Source of the DNA: Paramacrobiotus richtersi
Lineage: Eukaryota; Tardigrada; Eutardigrada; Parachela; Macrobiotidae
Assembly (NCBI GenBank): GCA_034698045.1
Contig: JAQGAU010000698.1
Span: forward strand, 1 to 24,810
DNA: 24,810 nt
Reading direction: 5' to 3'
A program made the position numbers and the translations under genes. Shown piece by piece: positions 1-10,600 of this stretch. Below the pieces are notes generated by a model, which saw only the letters and a program-made list of their open reading frames with translations, was not told the origin of the DNA and searched no databases. The first letter of the stretch is position 1; the number at the start of each line of letters is the position of its first letter.

Positions 1-654
1 ATGCCAACCCAGATTCATATTCTCATTAGCGTCAATCGTGTCTGGGCACTGTTTTGGCCGGTGTCATACAGACGGCGCCACAACTATACGGTGGCTGGGT
101 TGCTGTGCCTCATCGCTGTGCTATATCTTCACATCATGTTGCTGCCGGGAATAATCTTGGATGCTGTTTACTACAGACTGCCACTCAATCTTGGATGCTG
201 GCAGAACGGCCCGGCTCAGTTCGCATGGACTGTAATTAAGGATATTTTCATCTATGATGGGCCAATAGTGTTCATGCCCGTAGTGTACCCTCTGCTACTG
301 TGGAAGCGCAGCAAATGGAAGGCTCATAGGCCAAGAGTGGGAAATTCCAGCAACCGTCCAACCGCGAGTACTGTGGATCCATCAACTCAATCAAGTCGCA
401 ACAAGAATACTGGACCTCGGCCGTTTATTGTCTTGACTTTGTTTACGATTAGTGTCGTCCTTTGTAGGATGCCATCCGCCATATTCTATACGTTGAAAGA
501 GTATTTTCCACAGTATGATTCAGGTGATTTGGCATACATCTCGGGCGCTATGTTTCATTTTCTAGGTATACTGGATCCGTTATTCTTCTGCTTGAGCGTG
601 CAGGAGCTGCACATATGTTTCTACAATCTCTTTTTTATGAAGAAGAGAGGCTAA
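1..654 (+). CDS. Rhodopsin-like G protein-coupled receptor, 3' part (partial at the window edge)
   Basis: An open frame of 217 codons ends at a TAA (652-654). It reads as the second half of a class A seven-transmembrane receptor. Residues 9-25 hold the end of TM3 with a DRY-like motif changed to NRV (12-14), followed by a Pro in the next loop. TM4 is about 30-52, a loop-2 cysteine is at 66, TM5 about 78-101, then a basic Ser/Thr/Asn-rich third intracellular loop (101-139), TM6 about 141-164 with a proline (158) in the CWxP position, and TM7 about 178-200 with DPLFF (192-196) in place of NPxxY. The C-tail is short and ends in basic residues. TM1, TM2 and most of TM3 are missing, so the ATG at base 1 is probably an internal methionine and the gene starts upstream of the window. 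The ligand cannot be told; peptide-receptor-like orphans of invertebrates are the closest type I can suggest. Confidence 0.75.
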   Translation: MPTQIHILISVNRVWALFWPVSYRRRHNYTVAGLLCLIAVLYLHIMLLPGIILDAVYYRLPLNLGCWQNGPAQFAWTVIKDIFIYDGPIVFMPVVYPLLLWKRSKWKAHRPRVGNSSNRPTASTVDPSTQSSRNKNTGPRPFIVLTLFTISVVLCRMPSAIFYTLKEYFPQYDSGDLAYISGAMFHFLGILDPLFFCLSVQELHICFYNLFFMKKRG

Positions 655-799
655 CGGGATCCTGTTTTGCCTTGTGAAAAGTGTGCTAACATACTTAATT
701 ACTGTACTGAACAAATGTTCTTGTTAGAATTTTCAAGCTGCTTGCTTGATGTGGCTGCTCCCTCGACCATTAGAATTCTTTTCATTTTTTTCCTCGTTG

Positions 800-805
800 A
801 ATAAA
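800..805 (+). terminator. Poly(A) signal AATAAA of the GPCR gene
   Basis: A canonical AATAAA lies about 145 bases after the receptor stop codon, in a T-rich 3' UTR, at the expected distance for its 3' end. Confidence 0.6.
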
Positions 806-1512
806 CAACTGTATGCAAGCGCCCTAAGTCCAAAGGATTTTGTGTAGTTTGCTCCCAACGCTAACTGCATGACCAGTAAAACCCCAGTACAGAATGTACT
901 ACGGAAAACATGGCGCGAACATGGACGGCGGCGATCTGCAAAGTGCAGTACAGTAACTTGACCGTACGGTCTATGGTCTGCTGTTCAGAGATCAGCCAGT
1001 GTAGGGGCAGTATCACCATATACATCTTTTCACTGCTTTCGAAAAACACTGAAACTGCTTAGTTACACAAATCTTCAAACATCGAGTCAGCGTTCACGTT
1101 GTTGCCCGCGAGTTACCGTGCCTATACGCTTCCATAAAACCGATTACTCACAATTCGAGAAAAAAGATTCATCTTACAGCTTGTTGTCTTGTTTCTGATG
1201 CTGTTCCTGTTACAGTACCGAACAGAGATAACCAAACCGGATGTACTGCTTTCCGGTTAAACACGATTCTAAAACTGTCTACCATAAACACTTCGGAAAA
1301 TAAACTGGTTCTTTTCTATAAAAACACTGTTGTGAAAGGACTCACGACTGCCGCACTTTACACTTTCGGTACGGCTGGACGGCACTCTTTTCTGGCACAT
1401 GCCCGAGCCTCCCGAACATACGCTTGCAGGAGCAGGTTTACTGTAGTTCAGCTCACGAAACAATCTGAACAGCTAAATCAACATTTTGTTGTATTTACCA
1501 CTTGCAGAAGCA
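806..1512. other. Intergenic region between GPCR and chitin-binding gene
   Basis: The short open frames here (about 60 codons) show no family motif, no splice pattern and no strand bias. I see no RNA gene or repeat. The right-hand end should carry the upstream regulatory region of the chitin-binding gene. Confidence 0.4.
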
Positions 1513-1520
1513 TATATAAA
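1513..1520 (+). promoter_or_regulatory. TATA box, probable promoter of the chitin-binding gene
   Basis: TATATAAA lies 275 bases upstream of the ATG at 1788. A cap-like pyrimidine-rich stretch (about 1540-1550, TCTTTGCACA) follows at about 30 bases. Position and spacing fit a core promoter with a 5' UTR of about 240 bases. The motif is short and could be chance. Confidence 0.45.
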
Positions 1521-1787
1521 TAACCGCCTACAAGGTAGCGTCTTTGCACACAGCTTCCTTGTTACAGCATTGTCAAACCCGAGTGCGTACTGATAAGTCA
1601 TCGATCCCGGCACGAATGAGTAACGGACGCCATAAGAGGACTCCATCTGACACGTGAATCACAGAAATAAAGCAGAGTGACGAATACAGTATAAAGGTAT
1701 CCCTTTACAAGCACAACAGGAAACTCACAATCGCAATTTGCAGCAGCGCAGGGATTTTCGACTTCTAACCTAAAACTCGCGTTGAAA

Positions 1788-2483
1788 ATGATGAAAGCCG
1801 TCGTTCATGTCTCGCTGGTGGCCATGGTCATGTGCGCCCGCCTGTGGGACCACCTGAAGCAGGCGCTGAACGTTGAAGAAGTACTCGATCTCCTAGCCAA
1901 GGTTTGGCCCTTTGTACAGCATTTTGTGCATTTGAAAACTTACTAACTTACTAACTTACTAACTCCTGATGTTTTACCATAAACCGCGATAGGATTATTG
2001 CGTATGCCAAGCAACTTTCTTCCGCCTGATGAAATGAATGTTCTGTGGTCAGCCATGGCCAGGTTGGACGGGTTTTTACCCGACCTATGATACAATTCCC
2101 CAGAGCAACTCCCAGTGCGGCAGCAAGAAACAGCCCGGATTCTACGCCGATGTGGATGCTCAGTGCAAGGTCTTCCACCGCTGCGACGTCAACGGCAACC
2201 AGACCAGCTACCTCTGCGTCAACAGCACCCTCTTCAACCAGGTCACCCTCGTCTGCGACTACTTCTTCAATGTCGACTGCCAGCGGTAAGCAACACGCAC
2301 CTTTGAATCATTCGCTCTTTTCTTCCTTTATCGGTGCACTCTGTGATTAGTTGTGACTAATATTGTCACAGATTCGCTGCCTTGGAGAACTTCGCCAACG
2401 AGCGTCTGTACACTGACCGACCTCTCTTCGACACCCCTCTGGCTGACTACGTCCCCCCGGTAACAGCTGCTGGAGCCCAGTAA
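1788..2483 (+). CDS. Secreted chitin-binding type-2 (peritrophin-A/CBM14) cuticle-type protein
   Basis: Three exons, 1788-1901, 2053-2285 and 2372-2483, join in frame to 152 aa. All junctions are GT-AG (phases 0 and 2). Residues 1-17 form a hydrophobic signal peptide ending MCA. The single chitin-binding domain spans about 60-114 with the family's six cysteines at 60, 76, 82, 93, 106 and 114 and the aromatic pattern of the fold (GFYAD, VFHRC, FNQ). It follows the YDTIP lead-in common to arthropod one-domain cuticle proteins (CPAP1-like). The third exon adds a short acidic/aromatic tail starting FAALENFANERLY, also usual in this group. The expected role is binding chitin in cuticle or a lining matrix outside the cell. 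Two adjacent ATGs (1788 and 1791) are possible starts; I took the first. The exon 2 acceptor (2051-2052) has a poor pyrimidine tract but is the first in-frame AG after an in-frame stop. Confidence 0.85.
1938..1963 (+). repeat. Short tandem repeat (ACTTACTA, about 3 units) in intron 1
   Basis: The 8-base unit ACTTACTA is repeated about three times inside the first intron (1902-2052) of the chitin-binding gene. Each unit recreates TACTAAC, the optimal branch-point sequence, but this block is 90 to 115 bases from the acceptor, farther than usual. Confidence 0.6.
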
Positions 2484-3121
2484 CAGAACTTGGTCGTTCA
2501 ACCTGATGTTGTTTACACTAATGTACAATGTGATCCCAGTGGCAAAAAACAGTCAGTTCTCGACTTTTTTCTCAATAGTCACATTTCTGACTTAAAATAT
2601 GCTCACTAAAAATAAGTAAGTGTGGGCGAAACTGGGTTTAGCCTTCTCTGTAATATGATTGATCCATTTAACTGCCGTTATAAGCCGTTTTCTGAATTGT
2701 CTCTCGTTGCCGGAGAGATTGTTTTAGCAAGTTTAGTCAGTCGAAGAGTATACGTCGAATCAACTGCACTGGATAAACTCAGCGCCACAAAAAACAGGAA
2801 GAACGTGTGTAAAAGGTCACGCTGCAGCATAGTTGCTAACTGAGGCTCTTCGAGCTTACAGAAGGAAACGAGTTTAGATATCTGTTCGATTTCGGAATCT
2901 CACTCCCTATCAAACTCTGAATTACTGTAGGCTGATGAAGTGTGGTTATCCTGACTTGCTTCCTGCCTCTGGATCCTCCGGTGACACCAACTTAACAGCC
3001 CATTACTCGAGCCAAAGTTTCTTTACATGTTCGTAGGCGGCCGCCTTATTCGGCGTGCAAATTTCAAAATTCGGCCAAGCTGACATTTAGCATGGACAAC
3101 TCGACACATTGTAAAAAAAAG
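2484..3121. other. Intergenic region between convergent genes
   Basis: This region separates the ends of the chitin-binding gene (+) and the UNC93-like gene (-). No canonical AATAAA is visible just after either stop. The open frames here (up to 73 codons) have no recognisable motif. I see no RNA gene or repeat. Confidence 0.4.
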
Positions 3122-6100
3122 CTATAGTTCGGATTCGCTTAAGCATTCGGTCTTTGTTGACATTTCGGACAGCTTGGAAGCGGTTGACTGATTCTTGGAC
3201 TGAGCCAGCGCCACTTTCGCTTCTTCGGTTGCCACTCGCCATTCGACGATGCAGAACCCATGTAATCCGATCACAGCAGTAACAACCATTATGGCAAGCT
3301 GGTAAGGAACTATTAAAACCGATGAGTAGGCGAACGAAACAACATTCCCCAAAGCCTGCAGCAACGTTGATCATCGGAATACACATTGATCATACGTCAT
3401 GGTGATCAGAATGTCAAACTATCAGTATATTATTAACAAAATGAGTAAACAAACAAACACCGTACCTGATAGGCCTGGAATACCGCAAATGCTGACACTG
3501 GGTTTTCTGGGTATAAGGCCTCCAGCAAGGAGCATAACTACACAACAAAAAAAGCCATAGTTAAGCAGATCGTTTTACTTTACCTTGGTTTTCGCACCGG
3601 ATTATTCCAGCCAGCATCCCCTGCAAAACTGTATGTTAAATTCATGCAGAACGTGCTTGTGGATTTATTGAATACAGCTTACCGAAACCCATGAGGAACG
3701 AACAAACCAAAGATACACCTGGTCTGTAAAATTCGCAAGTGCTTCGAATTCGGTCAGTAGGCCTGTATGGCTCGCTAACCTAACGGCAACATAAGGAATA
3801 CCATCGGTAACTTCGAGCGGAGATCGTTCGGGCAGTATCAGAAAGACAACAAAAAAAGCCACCAAATGAACCAGGAAGGCCACAAGAATCCCGACATCCC
3901 GTCCTCGCTGGCGAAGAACACCGCCACACATTCCATAAACAAATCCACCTATGGGCATGGATTAAAAATTGTCTGTACGTGGGCTATGGCTTGGTATCTG
4001 CCCAGACCTGCTATTTGACCGAATCCAACTAAAACTCCGTTTAAACCAACCAGCTGCTCTCGTATTACCCCGAAACGGCGTGTATATCCTAGAGCAGTTC
4101 CGTAGACATTCATCCAGAAAGTCATCTCAACACCTAAATATGATTATTTGTTAGATGTACCAACAGCTATTCATACTTAATTACCGCTTTCTGTCAGTTG
4201 TACGCCTAAAAACTGCATTTTACAAATAAAAGGACAGTTTGAAGCAGTAAACCCCTCCCCCGAAACAAACGCCCTCTTGGGTGGCGGTGAAAATAAACGC
4301 TCCAGGCTTCGGCTATGCTTCGAAAAAAAGGTTTTATGGCGAGAGTCGTTCGAACTCTTTTTTATTTCAGCGTTTGCTCATTTATGGGAATTATGGGAAT
4401 TCGGCGTGTTCAATGCAGATGATTTTGCCACCAGTCTTATCACGCGCTAACAGGGATAATTTTTTCTTCTGACCGATGTCTATTCAGCGAGTCTGTTACT
4501 GTTTAAAATTAAGCTGGATATGTTCAAAATAACCGGTAATTAATTTAAGCCGACGTTTTTTCAAAATCTTTCGACAATATAGTATTACCCATGTATAAGA
4601 ACATCGGACACAGCAGCAGCATCTTTCTGGACACCGCCAGCTTCAGTACGTCAACTGTAAAAAGCAAAATGAACGGCGCAGTATCATTTATGAAATTGTA
4701 TGCTTACCCAGGGAGTGGCGAAACACGATCCAGGGTTTTTTCTCTTCACGTCTGCGAACATAACAAGTTTGGCCGGTCTCAGTCATGACCTACTGCCACT
4801 CATTAAATACATGTCTTGATCACAATCAGAGGTTGCTCGTACGGGTTACTTACTCTTGATCAACACCTTCTTCGGCATGTTTCTCAAGTCGCATCCATGG
4901 ATGACGAAGTAAGCATAGGGTCACAATACCCAGTCCCGATGCCGGTAACAGAACAGCGAAAAAGTTGATTCTGATTTGTTCGGGGTCGGCAGAACCGGTG
5001 TTTAGCAGGAAAAAGTAGAGATTCCAACAGACGGGTCTGTGCGAACATAGCTCTCTTAGTCGCCCGACTGTATCCAAAACTATTCAACGTGGTACCCTGT
5101 ATGGAAAATTGTCCAGAAAATTCCGACATTCCTGAAATACGTTATGACAACAAGTGAAGTGATGAAGAGTACTGCGATTTGTGCAAATAAAACGCCATCT
5201 AATATCCCACCTTCCGATAGTCTTGCTTGTAGAGTTAACGGTCAGAAAGTGACCATAAACTGTCCACATGATGCCACATCCTATTCCTTGCGCTATGGCT
5301 CCAAGGTAAAGAGTGGTTTCCATAGGTCGAAAATAAACCGTCATGGACAGGGTGAGAAACACTACAATTTAATTGTTCATGAGATTTTACTGATTTTGTC
5401 ATGTTAATCTGCTTCCCGCTAGCCGCGAAACTAGTCACATTTAAGACGAAGCTTCGGCCAGACTTGAAGTTCTTGACATTGTATTATAATAATACTTGTT
5501 AACTGACACAGAGAGAGAAACGAGCGAGGTATATGATTTCGCAGCTGTACCAAAAAAATTCGCATTTTGTAACTTATCTCGAAAACCAATCGGTTCACTG
5601 GATTTTTTTGATTGGCTAGCAGAGTTCGGCCCACTTTAAATATTTAACATAATTATTTTCAGAATAATCTTATCATGTAGGTAATTACATACACTTATTA
5701 AGGATCACTATTTCTGCGACTAAAGCAGTATATGTGTATGGATACTTCTCGTTTGGTTGTATCGTTGTCGTAGTACGGCGCGCAACTGGTTTGAAACTTA
5801 CGTACCTGATCCGATCACAATGAGAAGTTTGGGCCCGACGATAGCTGACTAAAACCAGTACATGACTCATTGTTATCAAATGGCGGCCACAGCATGCACA
5901 ACCTGCTACCGCAAAATTACCAAAGGTGGTGACAGCATATACGATATCGTCAGGGACGCTGAAATGCATAGGTTATGTACAGCGAAACTTGGACATATAG
6001 TTCCAAAAAAACCCGTTACCAAAGTTGATAGCCAAGCAGGTATACCCGATCGTTGGTGTTCCTTGGAAGTACTAGTCATAAAACTCGAATTAAGTACGGC

Positions 6101-6555
6101 ATCCATCACCGGCGTAATGTAAACAGCAAGAGATTTGCTTACGGAGTCGTGAATGCTGTTTAGGAACACTGTCTACAATAAAACAAGCAATTGGTGATGG
6201 ACGGATTGTAATGGATCTAAACATGCATACAGTTTTTTTAGCGTGAAAAGCTCTAACTCAGATCCATGAAACAATCCAGAACAGGCGCTTTGGTACAGTC
6301 GAAAACTTGGGTCAGATTGTACAATTTATATTTGAAAGTATCACACCTTTTTACCTCGGCAAATAAGCAGGCCAGAAGGCTGCCCACGCCGAAGAAAAAT
6401 CCCGTCCCAAGCAGGAGTATATTACATAACGCCTTACTACAGCAGCAACCGGCTGCTTCCGTACGGGTGTCCCCTACCGAAATCGCCGACATTGTAAATA
6501 TAGTGCGGGGAAACAGAGCGGGAACTGAACTACCGGAAGGCAGTTTAAGTTTCAT
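3122..6555 (-). CDS. UNC93-like major facilitator superfamily membrane protein (15 exons)
   Basis: I assembled 15 exons with matching phases, in transcript order: 6555-6355, 6172-6143, 6071-6020, 5958-5921, 5848-5806, 5361-5211, 5131-5096, 5036-4867, 4654-4589, 4133-4008, 3948-3780, 3723-3683, 3620-3598, 3537-3466, 3355-3122. They sum to 1452 nt, 483 aa, close to the roughly 450-aa family length. Family landmarks in order: TM1 about 46-65 after a long N-terminus; SLTISYMLSPPL (96-107) then VGPK; GIGCGIMW; NVGIFWTIFHTG (173-184); the NVYGTALGYTRRFG block near 273; GQIAGG (about 300-306); GFGDAGW (373-379), the UNC93 GDA motif; and ALYPENPVSAFAVF followed by the last TM pair and a Ser/Thr-rich tail. 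An in-frame TAG lies 12 nt before the ATG. UNC93 proteins act as membrane partners of channels or receptors; a transported substrate is unknown. Two donors (after exons 8 and 13) are weak GTG types, with stronger donors nearby that break the frame. Confidence 0.72.
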
Positions 6556-7648
6556 ACGTATGTGCTAACTATGCATCAGAGAAGCGCATATATTTAGTAA
6601 TTTCTCTTTGCTGAAGGTTGTGGTCTTACTAATAAGGCTTCCCTGCAAATTATCCGAATTATCAGAGCCGCGCTGGCACTGGAACAAAGAATAAATTTGT
6701 GATTGCGGTGAGTTTATGGAGATATTAAAGCAGTACGATTTGTTTAAGCAATGCGATTTATTCGATATCCGGCTTCGGCTGACAGGATATCATCATTACC
6801 TATAATTGATCAATTAATCATATATCAATATGTTACCCACTACAGAGATTGCTGTGTAAGAGAAGAGCACAGTAAACCCGCAAATGCTCACAAAGATAAA
6901 GAATTAAGTACGACTGCTTACAGAAAGAGTAGTAAGCAGCCCGTTTCTTCTCATGGGAAGCTCGTTTTTCTGACACACTCTTGATGAGAAATACATGGTT
7001 ATCCGTCTTTTTAGGTTGAGACGAAAGCTGAAGAGTAGGAAAACGACAAATCTTCGACTGACCATAAATGCACTGACCAGAGACCAGGTGACCTTAAAAA
7101 ATAGTGATTGGCAGTTGCCGGTTTTATGACTTACTTCGTAGAAGTACTCCTTCGGGTACCGGACGCTGGTGGGCCAGGACAGGCCAGGCCACTAGGGTAC
7201 TTCCCTCCGCCCACTGTGTTGACAAGCGGCTTACATGTTACCGTTGAAATGCATCTCAATAAGCCCGAAAACTGTAGCCGTACGTAACGTACTGTCAGTA
7301 ATGCAAGAAAAAATGTAAACTGATTTGTCTCGCGATTTAATTTGACACTTATTAATCACATAAAAAATGCTGCTTCATACCGGCAAGAATTTAGTATAAA
7401 ACTCAATCAACGTAAAGGTACTGCTGGTACCGTTAATCTTTAATATTGGGTTTTTTGCTGCGGCGCGAGCACGAAATCGTACTTGGCACGAACAGGTAAC
7501 GACTACTTGTGACAACTGAATGTTTCAGCTGGTCTCATAGTACGACTGTCTACACGTTACAGGCACAAGTTAAACCCTGCGAAGCCGGACAGTTCTGTTT
7601 CCTTCCTGATACCTGTCAGTGTCTCGATTGCAAGTTGTACGTTGTGCA
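6556..7648. promoter_or_regulatory. Shared upstream region of the divergent UNC93-like and AADC genes
   Basis: The two start codons face away from each other across 1093 bases. No coding exon is visible between them. The right-hand part (from about 7238) is conserved in the second copy; the left part (about 6346-7237), including UNC93 exon 1, is absent there. A GC-rich stretch at about 7141-7240 is specific to this copy. Bidirectional regulation is inference from the geometry. Confidence 0.45.
7395..7400 (+). promoter_or_regulatory. Candidate TATA box of the intact AADC gene
   Basis: TATAAA lies 254 bases before the AADC ATG, inside a stretch conserved with the second copy, where TATAAA (17203-17208) sits 266 bases before that ATG. 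Conservation could simply reflect recent duplication. Confidence 0.35.
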
Positions 7649-10600
7649 ATGGAAGACGACGCCGAAAAACTGGCTCTGTTTGGAGAGAAAATATGCGCGT
7701 GGACAAAGAAATACTGGTCCGATCTGCGGGATGACAACATACAGGTGGCACCAACCGAATCCCCGGGAAGTTTATCCAAAGTCCTTCCGAATGAGCCACC
7801 AGAAAACGGTGACAGCTTTGAAGACGTGATGCGAGATGTGGATGCCCACATCATGCCCAGGGTGAGTGCTGCAGTGCAAAACGTAAAATCTTCTGAAAAT
7901 ACAGTAAAGAGCAAAATAATAGTTTGTCCTTTAGGAAGGCCACCAGTACATGAAAGTGTAAAGCATTAAACAAAAAAATAAAGCGAAGCAAATACGAACT
8001 TATGCAGCGAAAGCCTCTAAGAAAGTATACTGCATTTATGGGACATAACGGTGGGCCTTGTATTGGTTCAGTCATACCGCTTGGCGGTTGCGTAATGGCT
8101 GTACAGTGTGTGAGTGCAGCCACAACGTATTAATAAATCGCCAAGCCGTGTGACTGGAGCAATACACGGATATGGTATGGTGCGGAATGTAACCCCTATA
8201 TATACACAAACATAAACAGTGTATACATACTGTGTATATACGGTATGCCTACATACATTATATATACATATATATGTGCGTTGCTCACTATAATATATGT
8301 GTAAAAAGCTTGACATGCTAGCACAAACAATACTTCGACGATAGCCCTTAGTATGCTATTTTTTTTCGGTACCCGTTATATGGGACCCCGTCCCCCGAAG
8401 CAAAAGCGTTGGGGTAAAAGTAGCATATTCCGGGTCTGGTAAAAAAAGTAGCATACTGAGGGGATATGGTCGAATTACCTTTTTTGACTTTATTTGTGAA
8501 CGTTAGATACTTCACTGGATGAGCCCACACTTCCATGGATATTTTCCTAGTGGAAATTCTGCTGCGTCTTTGGCAGGCGATTTAGTATCCGGTGCCGTTA
8601 ACGCAATCGGCTTCTCACTGGTAAGTCTTCAATTTTTTCTTCTTCGCAGTTTAAATTGTAATCGACTCATGAGGCTGAGCGAAAGTCTTATGTACTCAAC
8701 TCAAATGGATTTCGTGTTGTCTGTCCAACATTCGGTCGGTCACTAAGTCACAAAGTGCACTCGATCACGTGTGCATTTATCAGTCGCACGTGTGCAGTTG
8801 ATTAGCGAACGTGTGTCAGTATAAAGAACCCTTGAAAATTCTTCGCTCCGCTTCCGTCGACAGTCTTGAGTGAAATTAACGCTAAATAACATCCTGGCTC
8901 TGGCCGAAATTGACTAATTCTTTTTGTTCAGATATCCAACCCAGCAGGCACGGAATTAGAAGTTCACGTTCTGGACTGGTTGGCGAAAATGCTTAATCTT
9001 CCTGATGTTTTCCACTTTGGAGCCAGAAAAAGCGGTGGAGGCGTAATAATGAGCAGTGCCAGTGAGTCGACCTTTCAAGCGCTTTTGGCAGCGCGAGAAC
9101 GTTTTGTTGCCCTTCATCCCGAAGAATCTCCATTTACCGTCATGTCGAAACTTGTGGGCTACACTTCCATAGAGGTCAGTAATGTACTGGTGATCGCTTA
9201 GCAGACGTAGTTATGTAGGTGTACAAACAGTTCTATTACATCCGCTACGTGGAAGGTAGTCGCCCATAGAAACGGACGCATGTTGAGGGTATTTTAAGTA
9301 TTTAATAGTTCAGGGTATTTTAAGTTGCAACACACCACGGTGTGTTGCAACACCTTCTGGTTCCCTTCTCCGCAGAGCCATTCAATAGACAACGAAATAA
9401 GTACCTCTGAACCATAAAGTTTTTACGTGTTGGTTCAGAAGTGCCACAGTATGTACGCTCTTTTTCTTCCGTATTGCTTGTAAGCAGCCGGTAAGTGCGC
9501 CAGAGCACCCTCTGATCAGAAAACATGCTTGATCTTTCAAACCTCGCTACATCTACGGTTTGCACAAACAATCCAAAGTTTGTGGTTTATGATGAAATTC
9601 TTACATCCTGGGTACGCATGCAGGATTACTCACCTATCGTGACATATCCAAGACTGTGAAACACTCGTCGCAACACAAACGAAACTTCAGACGAAGTATT
9701 TTTTTCTCATTTCATGATCTGATCTGCTGTTGCATTTCCGATAGGCACATTCCTCTGTGGCTCGAGCTGGACTTCTTGCACGTTGCAAAATCCGCCTGGT
9801 ACCACTTTTACGAAAAACCCACGGAATGGATACGAACCAATTAAAGAAAATGATAGCTCAAGACGAAGGCGATGGTTCGATACCGGCGTTCGTATGCGCG
9901 ACTCTGGGCACAACAGGAATCTGTGCATTTGATAATCTGTATGACATTGGCCAAGTCTGTCAAGAGAAAAAGATTTGGCTTCATGTAGATGGTGCATATG
10001 GCGGAAATGCGATGATCTGCCCGGAGTACCAGCCACTGATGCGTGGTATCGAATTTGTCGATTCGTTCGTCGTGAGTCCCCATAAGTGGATGATGGTCAA
10101 CTACGACTGCAGCGCTATGTGGTGAGCAGCTTAATCGTTACTAATTAATGACAGACAGCTGCAACGTTAGACAGTAGAGAAACTGAAGCGATTCTTATCG
10201 AGCCAATCAGGCGGTGGATCAGATGATGGTCAGACTTTCTACCTTTCAGGTTTTCAGGCTTTCAGGTCTAGATATAGTTAGTTCTGTTTAACATAAGCCC
10301 GGTTGTACTGTACGTATTACCAAAGTACAAGCAAATCAAACAAAGTATTTGTACCAGTTAGCGCGAGAAGGGGCAGTTGCCAAAATCAGACTAACGTTAC
10401 CGCGCATGATTTCCAAACTTAAGCGCTGAAACAAAAAACATGTCGAGCGACTTTCACCCGTCCTCACGAACAACTTCCTACCAATCTCTTTGTACAACGC
10501 TACCGCCTCGGCACACAATTGCAAGACGCCAAACGATTCGCATGCAAGAGGCACAAAATTTCAACGCTCGAGAATTGACTAAAATTGATTCTTTTTCTTC

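Noticed and set aside
2045..2350. Two alternative plus-strand frames over the chitin-binding exon
   Set aside because: They are out-of-frame shadows; the frame with six correctly spaced cysteines and matching splice phases is the coding one.
5431..5634. Minus-strand 67-codon frame between UNC93 exons 5 and 6
   Set aside because: It lies in the 444-base intron, has no family similarity, and the matching DNA in the decayed copies does not keep it open.
6751..6984. 77-codon plus-strand frame in the divergent upstream region
   Set aside because: No motif, no splice partner and no counterpart in the other copies.
7557..7914. Minus-strand frames opposite AADC exon 1 (also 17435-17779)
   Set aside because: They are antisense shadows of the real exon; conservation between copies is explained by the plus-strand coding sequence.
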